Shown: positions 17,750 to 26,957, counted from the first letter of the stretch. The stretch: 64,000 nt of DNA from Martinezella dioscoreae (GCF_009176305.1 NZ_BLAJ01000007.1:124001-188000), one strand, 5' to 3'. Numbers and translations: made by a program. The notes: generated from the letters alone by a model not told the origin.

Positions 17750-18176
17750 TTCGTCACCTCTTCGGGCTGTGTCAGATCAATTCCTGCACTGCAATTCCTA
17801 ATAGAAACGCATTTTGATCGCCGCCCGCGTCTCCCGGCAAACCGACTGGAGACATTGATAGCGCGCATGCCCTGCATGAATAATGCCGCACCAAAGACAC
17901 AACCAGATGCTGCAATAGGCAACATTGAGAAAAATGGAGCAACATTGGGAGAAGTAGGGCAACATCGAGAATTGTCACTATGCTGCACCGCCACATTGGT
18001 CAGCAATTATCGACCGAGATGGAAGCCTCGCCTCTCTTGATGGCTCGATCCGCCGTTCTTTGAGAAAAATATTCGCAATTGCCCATTTATCTCGCAGTTT
18101 TCTACGCTTTCGCGATGCAATTTTTCTGCGATGTATGCGACATTGAATGAAACCGCTCCAGAAACGGAAGAGAACG
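17750..18176. other. Divergent intergenic region
   Basis: 427 bases between the esterase gene (leftward) and the amino-acid ABC operon (rightward). No gene is supported. It contains the 20-bp-period motif array listed at 17919-17965. Confidence 0.6.
17919..17965 (+). repeat. Three GCAACAT motifs at exact 20-bp period
   Basis: GCAACAT starts at 17919, 17939 and 17959. The bases after it are also similar (TGAGAAAAATGGA, TGGGAGAAGTAGG, CGAGAATTGTCAC). A degenerate ACAACCA at 17899 keeps the phase. The spacing is two DNA turns, as in operator arrays bound on one face. Confidence 0.55.
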
Positions 18177-18950
18177 ATGAACTGGTTGAAGACTGTTGCC
18201 GCCGCCGCCCTCGTGCAGGCTGCGTTCCTGCTCCCCGCCCATGCCGGCGAAAACCTCAAGGCGATCCAGTCGGCCGGCGTATTCAAGGTCGGCACGGAAG
18301 GCACCTATGCGCCCTTCACCTTTCATGACGAGAGCGGCAAGCTGACCGGCTTCGATGTCGAGATCGCCGAGGCGATTGCCGCCAAGCTCGGCGTCAAGGT
18401 GCAGTTCCTGGAAGGCAAGTGGGATGGCCTGATCGCCGGTCTCGATGCCAACCGCTACGACGCCGTCATCAACGAAGTCGGCGTCACCGAAGCGCGCAAG
18501 AAGAAGTATGACTTCTCCGAGCCCTATATCGCTTCCAAGGCCGTGCTGATCGTCAAGGACAGCAATACCGATATCAAGGATTTCGCCGATCTCAAGGGTA
18601 AGAAAGCCGCACAGTCGCTGACCAGCAACTTCGGCAAGCTCGCAACCGAATCCGGCGCCGAACTCGTCGGTACCGACGGTTTCGACCAGTCGATCCAGCT
18701 CGTGCTGACCGGCCGCGCCGACGCCACGATCAACGACAGCCTTTCCTTCCTCGATTTCAAGAAGCACAAGCCCGACGCGCCGGTGAAGATCGTCGCCCAG
18801 CAGGCCAATGCCGATTTCTCCGCCGTCATCATCCGCAAGGGCGAGCCGGAGCTGCTTGCTGCGATCAACAAGGCGCTGGCCGATATCAAGGCTGACGGCA
18901 CCTATGACAAGATCTCCAAAAAATACTTCGGACAGGACGTTTCGAAGTAA
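18177..18950 (+). CDS. Amino-acid ABC transporter, periplasmic binding protein
   Basis: This 257-residue member of the family 3 solute-binding proteins has a signal peptide at residues 1-23 ending AHAG. The family signature GFDVEIAEAIAAKLGVKV follows GTYAPFTFHDESGKLT near residues 42-57. It captures a polar amino acid in the periplasm and delivers it to the permease encoded next. The ATG at 18177 gives the canonical signal peptide start; a frame from 18147 adds ten residues. Ligand specificity cannot be read from sequence. Confidence 0.9.
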   Translation: MNWLKTVAAAALVQAAFLLPAHAGENLKAIQSAGVFKVGTEGTYAPFTFHDESGKLTGFDVEIAEAIAAKLGVKVQFLEGKWDGLIAGLDANRYDAVINEVGVTEARKKKYDFSEPYIASKAVLIVKDSNTDIKDFADLKGKKAAQSLTSNFGKLATESGAELVGTDGFDQSIQLVLTGRADATINDSLSFLDFKKHKPDAPVKIVAQQANADFSAVIIRKGEPELLAAINKALADIKADGTYDKISKKYFGQDVSK

Positions 18951-18984
18951 GGGGAATAGGCAGAAACGCCAAATTGTGAAAAAG

Positions 18985-19012
18985 ATGCGTCCGGGGTCAC
19001 CTCCGGACGCAT
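18985..19012 (+). other. Intercistronic stem-loop between binding protein and permease
   Basis: ATGCGTCCGG (from 18985) pairs with CCGGACGCAT (to 19012) around a short loop. No T run follows. Such hairpins commonly protect the binding-protein mRNA from 3' decay so that it is made in excess of the membrane parts. Confidence 0.6.
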
Positions 19013-19034
19013 TCTGTTATCGAAAGGCTTCTCC

Positions 19035-19715
19035 TTGGAGCATTGGCTGCAACTGATGTGGGAGTCACTGGGCACGCTGCTTTGGGCGGGGCTCGTCTTC
19101 ACCATCCCGCTCACCTTGATAACCTTCGTGCTTGGCCTTCTGCTCGGCTTGCTCACCGCCGTCGTCAGGCTGTTTGCCCCGGCGCCGTTCGTCGCCATCG
19201 CCCGCTTCTATGTCTGGGTGATCCGCGGCACGCCGCTTCTGGTGCAGCTCTTCGTCATTTTCTACGGCCTGCCGAGCCTCGGCATCCTGCTCGACGCTTT
19301 TCCGGCAGCCATCATCGGCTTTACGCTGAGCGTCGGGGCCTATACGTCCGAGATCATCCGCGCCGTCATTTCCTCTGTGCCAAAGGGCCAGTGGGAAGCC
19401 GCCTATTCGATCGGCATGAACTGGCGCCAAGCCATGAGCCGCACCATCCTCCCCCAGGCAGCCCGCGTCGCCGTGCCGCCGCTGTCGAACACCTTCATTT
19501 CGCTGGTCAAGGATACATCGCTTGCCGCAGCCATCACCGTGCCGGAGCTGTTTCAGGCCGCGCAGCGCATCGTCGCAACGACCTATGAGCCGCTGATCCT
19601 CTATATCGAGGCCGCCATCATCTATCTCGTGCTCAGCACCTTTCTTTCGACGCTGCAGGGCTACCTCGAACGCCGCTTCGCCCGCTCTGGCGGCACGCTG
19701 GAGGCACAGGCATGA
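19035..19715 (+). CDS. Amino-acid ABC transporter, permease
   Basis: This 226-residue HisM/HisQ-type inner-membrane permease has about five membrane segments. It has the family N-terminal YVWVIRGTPLLVQLFVIFYGLP and the cytoplasmic EAA loop PKGQWEAAYSIGMNWRQAMSRTILPQA (about residues 116-142) that docks the ATPase. The start is a TTG at 19035 behind AAAGG; an ATG at 19056 is the alternative. Its stop codon overlaps the ATPase start by four bases. Only one permease gene is present, so the channel is probably a homodimer. Confidence 0.9.
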   Translation: MEHWLQLMWESLGTLLWAGLVFTIPLTLITFVLGLLLGLLTAVVRLFAPAPFVAIARFYVWVIRGTPLLVQLFVIFYGLPSLGILLDAFPAAIIGFTLSVGAYTSEIIRAVISSVPKGQWEAAYSIGMNWRQAMSRTILPQAARVAVPPLSNTFISLVKDTSLAAAITVPELFQAAQRIVATTYEPLILYIEAAIIYLVLSTFLSTLQGYLERRFARSGGTLEAQA

Positions 19716-20473
19716 TCGAGCTTTCGCATATCGAAAAGCGCTTCGGCGACATTGTCATCCTCAAGGATATCAGCCTGTTGATCCCCGAGGGAACGGTGAC
19801 GGCGCTTGTGGGACCTTCGGGCGGCGGCAAAAGCACGCTGCTTCGCTGCATCAACCTTTTGGAAATCCCGACCGCCGGAACGATCCGCATCGGCGAGGAG
19901 ACGGCTACCTTCCAGCCGGGTAAGAAGCCGTCCTGGCAGGATATCCAGAAGATCCGCCGCCAGACGGGCATGGTCTTCCAGAATTTCCAGCTCTTTCCGC
20001 ATCAGACCGCAATCCAGAACGTCATGGAGGGCCTGACGACCGTGCTGCGCTGGCCTCAGGACAAGGCCCGCGCCCGCGCCGTCGAGCTTCTGACCAAGGT
20101 CGGCATGGCACACAAGATCGATGCCTGGCCCTCGACGCTCTCGGGCGGCCAGCAGCAGCGTGTCGCCATCGCCCGGGCGCTCGCCCCCTCGCCGCGCGTG
20201 CTGCTCTGCGACGAACCGACCTCGGCGCTCGATCCGGAACTGGCGGCCGAAGTGGTCGACGTGCTGGGCAAGCTCGCCAACGAAGGCACGACCATGGTCA
20301 TGGCGACGCACGACCTGCGCCTCGCCTCGAAGATCGCCAACAACGTCGTGTTCCTGGAAGCAGGCAACATCGTCGAGACAGGCTCTTCTCGCAACATCTT
20401 CTCCAATCCGGCACAGGAGCGGACGAAGCAATTCATCTCGACACTGAATTCCGGGCTCAGCTACGATATTTGA
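19712..20473 (+). CDS. Amino-acid ABC transporter, ATPase
   Basis: This 253-residue ATP-binding subunit has Walker A GPSGGGKST (about residues 34-42), the Q-loop in MVFQNFQLFPH, signature LSGGQQQRVAIARAL (about 143-157) and Walker B LLCDEPTSALDPE. It energises import with the two genes upstream, overlapping the permease by ATGA. The stop codon is itself the first TGA of an 11-bp tandem repeat. Confidence 0.93.
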   Translation: MIELSHIEKRFGDIVILKDISLLIPEGTVTALVGPSGGGKSTLLRCINLLEIPTAGTIRIGEETATFQPGKKPSWQDIQKIRRQTGMVFQNFQLFPHQTAIQNVMEGLTTVLRWPQDKARARAVELLTKVGMAHKIDAWPSTLSGGQQQRVAIARALAPSPRVLLCDEPTSALDPELAAEVVDVLGKLANEGTTMVMATHDLRLASKIANNVVFLEAGNIVETGSSRNIFSNPAQERTKQFISTLNSGLSYDI

Positions 20474-20502
20474 GCCGCATCTGAGCCGCATCTGAGCCGC
20501 CG
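20471..20502 (+). repeat. Tandem 11-bp repeat including the ATPase stop codon
   Basis: TGAGCCGCATC occurs at 20471 and 20482, with a partial third copy at 20493 (TGAGCCGCCGG). The stop codon TGA is the first three bases of copy one. It looks like recent slippage. Confidence 0.7.
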
Positions 20503-20547
20503 GCTGAGGTTAAAACGGGGCTCGTCGCTATTGGACAAAGCCGCGCA

Positions 20548-20576
20548 TTGACGCTTGGCCGCTTTGCGGCTAGCTC
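20548..20576 (+). promoter_or_regulatory. Possible promoter of the MFS leader
   Basis: TTGACG (20548-20553) with a 17-base spacer to TAGCTC (20571-20576). The -35 box is good and the -10 box is poor, so this is only a candidate. Confidence 0.3.
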
Positions 20577-20618
20577 TAATGCCATGAACACGGCACTCGT
20601 TCTCGTAGTGGTAGGAAG

Positions 20619-20697
20619 GCGCATGGGCAGGATGGTGTAACCATCCGGCGAAAGCACCCATGCGCGGTAAGCAGGCTCCTGACGGGGCCTTTTTTTA
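20619..20697 (+). ncRNA. Structured leader or small RNA ending in a terminator, upstream of an MFS gene
   Basis: Outer stem GCGCATGGG (20619-20627) pairs perfectly with CCCATGCGC (20657-20665). It encloses an inner hairpin GATGG-TGTAA-CCATC (20631-20645). A rho-independent terminator follows: AGGCTCC-TGAC-GGGGCCT plus seven T (20673-20697). A five-codon frame, ATG at 20623 to TAA at 20640 (MGRMV), begins in the outer stem behind AGGAAGG. I do not recognise a named riboswitch. It could be an attenuator or a free small RNA. Confidence 0.55.
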
Positions 20698-20765
20698 TTG
20701 CCTGAAATCCGGGCCGCACCCCGTCAGATTCCCCTCGACTTCCCATTCACACGACGGACAAGGCC

Positions 20766-22010
20766 ATGACGCGCACCGAAAGCCGCATCGATCATCCATC
20801 CAAGCAACCAACCGACGACACGGCGACCGAAAGAGCCGCCGCACCGCCGCGGCTGATAACCCTCATCCTGCTCTCGGCACTTGCCGTGCTGCCTGTTAAC
20901 ATGATCCTGCCGTCGCTGCCGAAGATCGCAGCGGCACTCCATGCCGATTTCGCTCTCGTGAATCTATCGGTTGCCGGCTTTTCGATTGTCACCGCGGCCC
21001 TTGAGGCGGTCGGGGGCGCGATATCCGACCGGTTCGGCCGTCGGCCTGTCGTCTTGACGGCGCTCTCGATCTTCATCATCGCTTCGATTGGCTGCGTTCT
21101 CGCGCCGAATATCGACATCTTCCTGCTATGCCGCATGATGCAGGCCTGTATCGGACCGTGTTATTCGGTCGCCCTCGTCATCATCAAGGAAACATCAGAC
21201 GAGCGCCAGGCTGCCAGCAAGTTCGGCTATCTCGCCATGGGATGGGCATTGGCGCCCATGGTCGGCCCCTTGTTCGGCGGATCTTTGGACGAGCTTTTCG
21301 GCTGGCGGGCAAGCTTCATCGTCCTTGCGATCTTCGGCATTGCCGCCCTCTTTCTGTCCCTGCATGAACTGAAGGGATCGAAAGCGCCGGCGTCAGCCGC
21401 GCGCAGAAACTATCTTGCCTCCTATGCCCTGCTTTTGCGTTCGGCTCGGTTCTGGGCCTATACGCTCTGCATGGCGTGCTCGATGGGCGTGCTCTACATT
21501 TTTCTCGGCGGAGCGCCGCTGACGATAGGCGATGCGCTCGGCGGTTCGAGCGCCAAGCTTGGCTTCTACATGGGCCTCGTTCCGGCCGGCTTCATTCTCG
21601 GCAGCTATGTGGCTGGCCGCCATGGCGCAAGAATCCCGCTCGGCACGATCCTCGTCATCGCGCGGTTACTGACCTGCATTGGTCTGTCAATCGGGCTTGC
21701 CTTGTCGCTATCGGGCATGGTTGAGGTTCTGGCACTCTTCGGCCCCTGCATCTTCATCGGCATCGGCAACGGCCTCACCATGCCGGCCGCCAATAGCGGC
21801 GCCATGTCGGTCAGGTCGGATATGGTCGGCACAGCCGCAGGCCTCGCCGCTGCCATGCGGATTGCTGGCGGCGCGCTCATCGGCTCGATCGGCGGTCTGT
21901 TCATTGCACGATCGCCAACGATACATGCGCTCTTCGCCCTGATGCTGGCATCCGCGGTACTCGCGCTAGTGGCTGCAGTCTGGGCTGCCTTGATCGAAAA
22001 ACGGAGGTAG
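20766..22010 (+). CDS. MFS drug-resistance transporter, Bcr/CflA (DHA1) type
   Basis: This 414-residue protein has twelve hydrophobic segments after a polar N-terminus of about 33 residues. The motif-A loop is GAISDRFGRRPVVL (about residues 84-97), and CRMMQACIGPCYSVALVIIKE follows in the fourth segment. It has the LPSLPKIAAAL start of Bcr/CflA drug:proton antiporters. It probably exports a toxic small molecule from the cytoplasm. The upstream leader ends in a terminator 69 bases before the start codon, suggesting conditional expression. The substrate is unknown. Confidence 0.87.
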   Translation: MTRTESRIDHPSKQPTDDTATERAAAPPRLITLILLSALAVLPVNMILPSLPKIAAALHADFALVNLSVAGFSIVTAALEAVGGAISDRFGRRPVVLTALSIFIIASIGCVLAPNIDIFLLCRMMQACIGPCYSVALVIIKETSDERQAASKFGYLAMGWALAPMVGPLFGGSLDELFGWRASFIVLAIFGIAALFLSLHELKGSKAPASAARRNYLASYALLLRSARFWAYTLCMACSMGVLYIFLGGAPLTIGDALGGSSAKLGFYMGLVPAGFILGSYVAGRHGARIPLGTILVIARLLTCIGLSIGLALSLSGMVEVLALFGPCIFIGIGNGLTMPAANSGAMSVRSDMVGTAAGLAAAMRIAGGALIGSIGGLFIARSPTIHALFALMLASAVLALVAAVWAALIEKRR

Positions 22011-22020
22011 CTGGCGCCGA

Positions 22021-22476
22021 TCAGATGCGCTTGCTCATATGGACAAGGAAACCATCTTTCAGCGGCTCCTCGCGGTCGATCGCATAACCGTGTCGGAGAT
22101 AGAGCTGCACATTCTCGACAAAACGCTTGTTGGTGTAAAGCCGCATGTCACTCACGCCGAGCTCGGCCGCAACCTGCTCGGCATGAACTAGCAGTTTCCT
22201 GCCGATGCCCTTTCCCTGATGTCGCGGCGAGACGGCGACGCTCTCGATCAACAGGTGATCCTCTCTCGGCACCATCTCGATCAACGCCAAAAGCTCACCA
22301 TTGGCCTCCAAGAGATCGATACGATGCTTGCGCACGGCCTCGGCATAATCTGCCGTCATCGGCAGTGGTTCTCGGCCGATGAGAGGCACCCACTTACAAT
22401 AGGCCTCGCGTGTCAGCGCCCGAATTGCATCGACATCGGCATCTGTCGCCGCCCGCAAGGAAAATGCTCTCGTCAT
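22021..22476 (-). CDS. GNAT family N-acetyltransferase
   Basis: This 151-residue protein has the GNAT acetyl-CoA site VSPRHQGKGIGRKLL (about residues 82-96), matching the Q/RxxGxG/A motif A, preceded by the beta-strand IESVAV. The C-terminal part FVENVQLYLRHGYAIDREEPL is typical of small GNATs. It would acetylate a small molecule or protein amine; the substrate is unknown. It converges with the MFS gene, with ten bases between stop codons. Confidence 0.85.
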   Translation of the reverse strand: MTRAFSLRAATDADVDAIRALTREAYCKWVPLIGREPLPMTADYAEAVRKHRIDLLEANGELLALIEMVPREDHLLIESVAVSPRHQGKGIGRKLLVHAEQVAAELGVSDMRLYTNKRFVENVQLYLRHGYAIDREEPLKDGFLVHMSKRI

Positions 22477-22638
22477 GCCTCCGCCTCCTCGACCTGGCTA
22501 CCATGATCCGACACGAAAGCTATGGAATTCTTCGTCGCGTTCGCACATGGAGAGCCGATCTCGGATACCCGCGACCAAAGCTCCCGTCTGCAATAGGCGG
22601 CCAGATTCGGCCGCCTTCATATCTCAGCGAAGCTTGGA

Positions 22639-25600
22639 TTATGCGCCGTAGACGACGAGCAGATCCTTGGCGTCGATCTGGTCGCCGGCGCGCACCAGCA
22701 CCTCGGAGATCGTGCCATCCTTTTCGGCGTGCAGCGCCGTCTCCATCTTCATGGCCTCGATGGAAACAAGCACGTCGCCGGCCTTGATCGCCTGGCCGGG
22801 CGAGACGAAGACCGTGGAGATGACGCCCGGCATCGGCGCGCCGACATGGGCGGCATTGCCGGTTTCCGCCTTGCGGCGCACGGCACTGCCGGAAGCCCCA
22901 TGGGCGCGATCCGGCACCTTGATGCGGCGCGGCTGGCCATTGAGCTCGAAGAATACCGTCACCATGCCTTTCTCGTCGGTCGCCGTCATCGCCTGGTTAA
23001 CGATGACGAGCGTCTTGCCCTTCTCGATCTCGGCAAAGAGCTCATCACCTTCCTTGAGACCATAGAAGTAGGCCGGCGTCGGCAGCACCGAGACCGGGCC
23101 GTAGGTGTCGGCGGCCAGCGCGTAATCGGTGAAGACCTTCGGATACATCAGGTAGGAGGCGAATTCGAAATCGTCGACCTTGCGCTCCAGCTTGGTCTCG
23201 ATGACCTTCCGCTCCGCATCGAGATCGGCCTCGGCAAGCAGGGAACCGGGGCGGACGGTATAGGGTTTGTCGCCCTTCAGCGCCTTCTTCTGCAGCGCTT
23301 GCGGCCATCCGGACGGCGGCTGGCCGAGATCGCCCTTCAGCATGGAGACGACCGAATCCGGGAAGGCGATATCCTTGGCCGGGTTTTCAACATCGGTGAC
23401 CGTCAGGTCCTGGCTGACCATCATCAGCGCCATGTCGCCGACCACCTTGGACGACGGCGTTACCTTGACAATATCGCCGAACATCTGGTTCGCATCGGCA
23501 TAGGCCTGCGCCACCTGGTGCCAGCGGGTCTCAAGCCCGAGCGAGCGGGCCTGCTCCTTGAGGTTGGTGAATTGGCCGCCGGGCATTTCGTGCAGATAGA
23601 CTTCCGAGGCCGGTCCCTTGAGATCGCTTTCGAAGGCGGCGTACTGATGGCGCACGGCTTCCCAGTAGAAGGAGATGCGGCGGATCCATTCGGGGTCGAG
23701 GCCCGGATCACGCTCGGAGCCCTTGAGGGCTTCGACGATCGAGCCGAGGCAAGGCTGCGAGGTATTGCCCGACAGCGCATCCATCGCGGCATCCACGGCA
23801 TCGACGCCGGCATCGACGGCGGCAAGCACGGTCGCAGCGGCAATGCCCGAGGTATCATGCGTATGGAAGTGGATCGGCAGACCGGTCGCCTCGCGCAGCG
23901 CCTTGAACAGCACCTTGGCCGCGGCCGGCTTCAGCAAGCCCGCCATATCCTTCAGCGCGATGATATGAGCGCCGGCCTTTTCCAGCTCGACGGCGAGATC
24001 GGTATAATATTTCAGGTCGTACTTCGGCCGCGCCGAATTGAGGATGTCGCCCGTGTAGCAGATCGCCGCTTCGCAGAGCTTGTTCTCCTCGGCAACCGCA
24101 TCCATCGACACGCGCATGTTCTCGACCCAGTTCAAGCAGTCGAAGACGCGGAAGAGATCGACGCCGCCCTTGGCCGCCTGACGGACGAAGTATTTCACGA
24201 CATTGTCGGGATAATTGGTATAGCCGACGCCGTTGGCGCCGCGCAGCAGCATTTGCAGCAGCAGGTTCGGTGCGCCCTCGCGGATCAGCGCCAGACGCTC
24301 CCATGGATCTTCCGTCAGGAAGCGCATGGAGACGTCGAAGGTGGCGCCGCCCCAGCATTCCAATGACAGAAGCTGCGGCAGGGCGCGCGCATAGGTGCCG
24401 GCGATGCTGGCGATGTCATAGGTGCGCATGCGTGTCGCAAGCAGCGACTGATGGCCGTCGCGCATCGTCGTGTCTGTCATCAGCACGCGCTTCTCGTTGC
24501 GCATCCACTCGGCGAATTTCTGCGGGCCGAGCTTGTCGAGCAACTGCTTGGTGCCGTCGGGGATATTGCTGTCTATATAGGGCAACACTGGCTGCGCCAC
24601 CTTGGGCGAAGGTACTGGACGGCCGCGCGTTTCCGGATGGCCGTTGACCGTGACATCGGCGAGATAGGTCAGAAGCTTCGTGGCGCGGTCCTGGCGCTTG
24701 ACCTGCTGGAACAGTTCCGGCGTCGAATCGATGAAGCGCGTCGTGTAGCTGTTGTCGCGGAATTTCTCGTGCGTGATGATCGCTTCGAGGAAGGTGAGAT
24801 TCGTCGCGACACCGCGGATGCGGAATTCGCGCAGCGCACGGTACATGCGGGCGATCGCCTCTTGCGGGTTCGGCGCCCAGGCCGTCACCTTCACCAGCAG
24901 CGGGTCATAATAACGGGTGATGATCGCGCCGGTATAGGAGGTGCCGCCGTCGAGACGGATGCCGAAGCCGGACGCAGAACGATAGGCGGTGATGCGGCCA
25001 TAATCCGGAATGAAATTGTGCTCCGGATCTTCCGTCGTCACGCGGCACTGCAGCGCATGGCCGTTGAGTCGAATGTCTTCCTGCTTCGGAACGCCCGATT
25101 CCGGCGTGCCGATGGCAAAGCCGTCGAGAATATGAATCTGCGCCTTGACGATATCGATGCCGGTGACGACTTCGGTCACCGTATGCTCGACCTGAATGCG
25201 CGGATTGACTTCGATGAAGTAGAATTTGCCGGTATCGGCATCCATTAGATATTCGACGGTGCCGGCACCGACATAATTCGTCGCCTTGGCGATCTTCAGC
25301 GAATAGGCGGCCAGTTCCTGACGCTGCGCATCGGAAAGATAGGGGGCCGGTGCACGCTCGACGACCTTCTGGTTGCGGCGCTGAACCGAACAGTCACGCT
25401 CGAACAGATGCACGACATTGCCATGCGTGTCGCCGAGAATCTGGCTTTCGACATGGCGGGCACGCTCGACGAGCTTTTCGAGATAGACCTCGTCCTTGCC
25501 GAAGGCGGCCTTCGCCTCGCGCTTGGCTTCCGTCACTTCCTTGGCAAGGTCGGCCTCGGAGCGGATGACGCGCATGCCGCGGCCGCCGCCGCCCCAGGAG

Positions 25601-26100
25601 GCCTTGAGCATGACCGGATAGCCGATCTCGGCCGCCATCTTGGCGACTTCCTTCATATCGTCAGGCAAGGGATCGGTTGCCGGCACGACAGGCACGCCGA
25701 CCGAGATCGCAAGATTGCGGGCGGCCACCTTGTTGCCGAGCTGGCGCATCGTATCGGCGCGCGGGCCGATGAAGATGATGCCGGCGGCATCGCATGCATC
25801 GACGAATTCCGGGCTTTCCGACAGCAGGCCGTAACCTGGATGGATGGCATCGGCGCCGGAAAGCTTGGCAACGCGGATGATCTCGTCGATCGACAGATAG
25901 CTCTCGATCGGCCCGAGATCGCGGGCAAGATGCGGACCGCGGCCGACCTGATAGCTCTCGTCGGCCTTGAAGCGATGCAGCGCGAGTTTGTCTTCCTCGG
26001 CCCAGATGGCCACCGTTTTTATGCCAAGCTCGTTGGCGGCGCGGAATACGCGGATGGCGATTTCGGAACGGTTGGCAACCAGGATCTTGGATATGGGCAA
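22639..26100 (-). CDS. pyc: Pyruvate carboxylase
   Basis: This 1153-residue biotin enzyme makes oxaloacetate from pyruvate, bicarbonate and ATP (anaplerosis). In order it has: a biotin carboxylase domain (residues 1 to about 460, with SWGGGGRGMR and EVNPRIQVEHTVTE); the carboxyltransferase domain beginning near DTTMRDGHQSLLATRMRT (about 540); the allosteric linker; and a biotin carrier domain with the biotinylated Lys in EAMKMET (about 1115). Sequence and length match rhizobial Pyc closely. The start is a TTG at 26100 with GAGGAG ahead; the frame also extends to 26139 but that start has no site. It is monocistronic. Confidence 0.96.
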   Translation of the reverse strand: MPISKILVANRSEIAIRVFRAANELGIKTVAIWAEEDKLALHRFKADESYQVGRGPHLARDLGPIESYLSIDEIIRVAKLSGADAIHPGYGLLSESPEFVDACDAAGIIFIGPRADTMRQLGNKVAARNLAISVGVPVVPATDPLPDDMKEVAKMAAEIGYPVMLKASWGGGGRGMRVIRSEADLAKEVTEAKREAKAAFGKDEVYLEKLVERARHVESQILGDTHGNVVHLFERDCSVQRRNQKVVERAPAPYLSDAQRQELAAYSLKIAKATNYVGAGTVEYLMDADTGKFYFIEVNPRIQVEHTVTEVVTGIDIVKAQIHILDGFAIGTPESGVPKQEDIRLNGHALQCRVTTEDPEHNFIPDYGRITAYRSASGFGIRLDGGTSYTGAIITRYYDPLLVKVTAWAPNPQEAIARMYRALREFRIRGVATNLTFLEAIITHEKFRDNSYTTRFIDSTPELFQQVKRQDRATKLLTYLADVTVNGHPETRGRPVPSPKVAQPVLPYIDSNIPDGTKQLLDKLGPQKFAEWMRNEKRVLMTDTTMRDGHQSLLATRMRTYDIASIAGTYARALPQLLSLECWGGATFDVSMRFLTEDPWERLALIREGAPNLLLQMLLRGANGVGYTNYPDNVVKYFVRQAAKGGVDLFRVFDCLNWVENMRVSMDAVAEENKLCEAAICYTGDILNSARPKYDLKYYTDLAVELEKAGAHIIALKDMAGLLKPAAAKVLFKALREATGLPIHFHTHDTSGIAAATVLAAVDAGVDAVDAAMDALSGNTSQPCLGSIVEALKGSERDPGLDPEWIRRISFYWEAVRHQYAAFESDLKGPASEVYLHEMPGGQFTNLKEQARSLGLETRWHQVAQAYADANQMFGDIVKVTPSSKVVGDMALMMVSQDLTVTDVENPAKDIAFPDSVVSMLKGDLGQPPSGWPQALQKKALKGDKPYTVRPGSLLAEADLDAERKVIETKLERKVDDFEFASYLMYPKVFTDYALAADTYGPVSVLPTPAYFYGLKEGDELFAEIEKGKTLVIVNQAMTATDEKGMVTVFFELNGQPRRIKVPDRAHGASGSAVRRKAETGNAAHVGAPMPGVISTVFVSPGQAIKAGDVLVSIEAMKMETALHAEKDGTISEVLVRAGDQIDAKDLLVVYGA

Positions 26101-26216
26101 TGCTGTCTCCTCACGGCATCGAAACGGGCAATGCTGCACCCGCGAAGAGAATTCTTAACTTCTTGTCACAGGAAGTTCAATTTCTCCTGCGACATCCGAC
26201 ATCAAAATAGTTGCCG

Positions 26217-26957
26217 TTACGGAATAAGTCCGTTTCTGAAAGCGATGGCAACAATGTGCTGCCGATTTCTGGCCTTCAGCTTGTCCTGGATACTGTTCAT
26301 GTACCAGTCGACGGTATGATTGGAGATCGTCAGCAGCCGGCTGATCTCGATCGACGTCATGCCGTCGGCCAGATGGTTGAGCACCTCCATCTCGCGTTTG
26401 GTCAGTTTCAGATCGGCTTTCTCCTGTTCCTCGAGCAATTGCGCTTCGTCGCGCAGCTCTAGCAGCCGCCAGAAGGCCTTTCTGGCCACGGCATCGAAGA
26501 GCGAAAGCTCGGTCGGGGAAAGATCCACCGCCTCACCGCCGATCGTCATGCTGCCGAGCAGACCGCTTCGTCCGTGAATCGGAAAAATATAGCCGTCGAT
26601 AAGCCCGTTGGCACGAGCATCCGCCATCATCTGCTCCATCCGGCGCCGGAGCGGGTCCGATTTGTGCGCAGCCACGGCATCCCTCCAGCGGAAGGGGCGC
26701 TGTGCCCTGGTGGCATAGCGCGCCACCGGATCGACGAGCATGTATCTCTTGCGGACATAGGTCAGCGGCCATTGATCGGGCCAGCGGCCTGCCAGCATGA
26801 AGTTGGCGATATCGACATTCGGCCTCGTCTGCCGCAGCAGACCGTAGAAATCGAATTTGTAGGAACGGAGCACAAGCTCAAGCTCGGCCACGACATCCTT
26901 TGTACGCTCGCATTCTTCGATAACCACAAGCAATTCTATTAGCGAATGGATATTCAC
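26217..26957 (-). CDS. LuxR-family regulator with autoinducer-binding domain
   Basis: This 246-residue protein has an N-terminal autoinducer-binding domain (about residues 20-165) and a C-terminal LuxR helix-turn-helix (about 180-240: LTKREMEVLNHLADGMTSIEISRLL...NHTVDWYMNSI). Residues expected to contact an acyl-homoserine lactone can be seen in order: Trp and Tyr in WPLTY, Asp in LVDPV, Trp in FRWRD. It could therefore bind AHL rather than be a degenerate member. No luxI-type synthase is in the window, so it is a solo regulator here. It is divergent from ndvA across 377 bases. Confidence 0.85.
   Translation of the reverse strand: MNIHSLIELLVVIEECERTKDVVAELELVLRSYKFDFYGLLRQTRPNVDIANFMLAGRWPDQWPLTYVRKRYMLVDPVARYATRAQRPFRWRDAVAAHKSDPLRRRMEQMMADARANGLIDGYIFPIHGRSGLLGSMTIGGEAVDLSPTELSLFDAVARKAFWRLLELRDEAQLLEEQEKADLKLTKREMEVLNHLADGMTSIEISRLLTISNHTVDWYMNSIQDKLKARNRQHIVAIAFRNGLIP

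Noticed and set aside
22729..24366. A 545-codon open frame on the + strand
   Set aside because: Antisense shadow of pyc; translated product is Arg/His/Gly-rich without domains.
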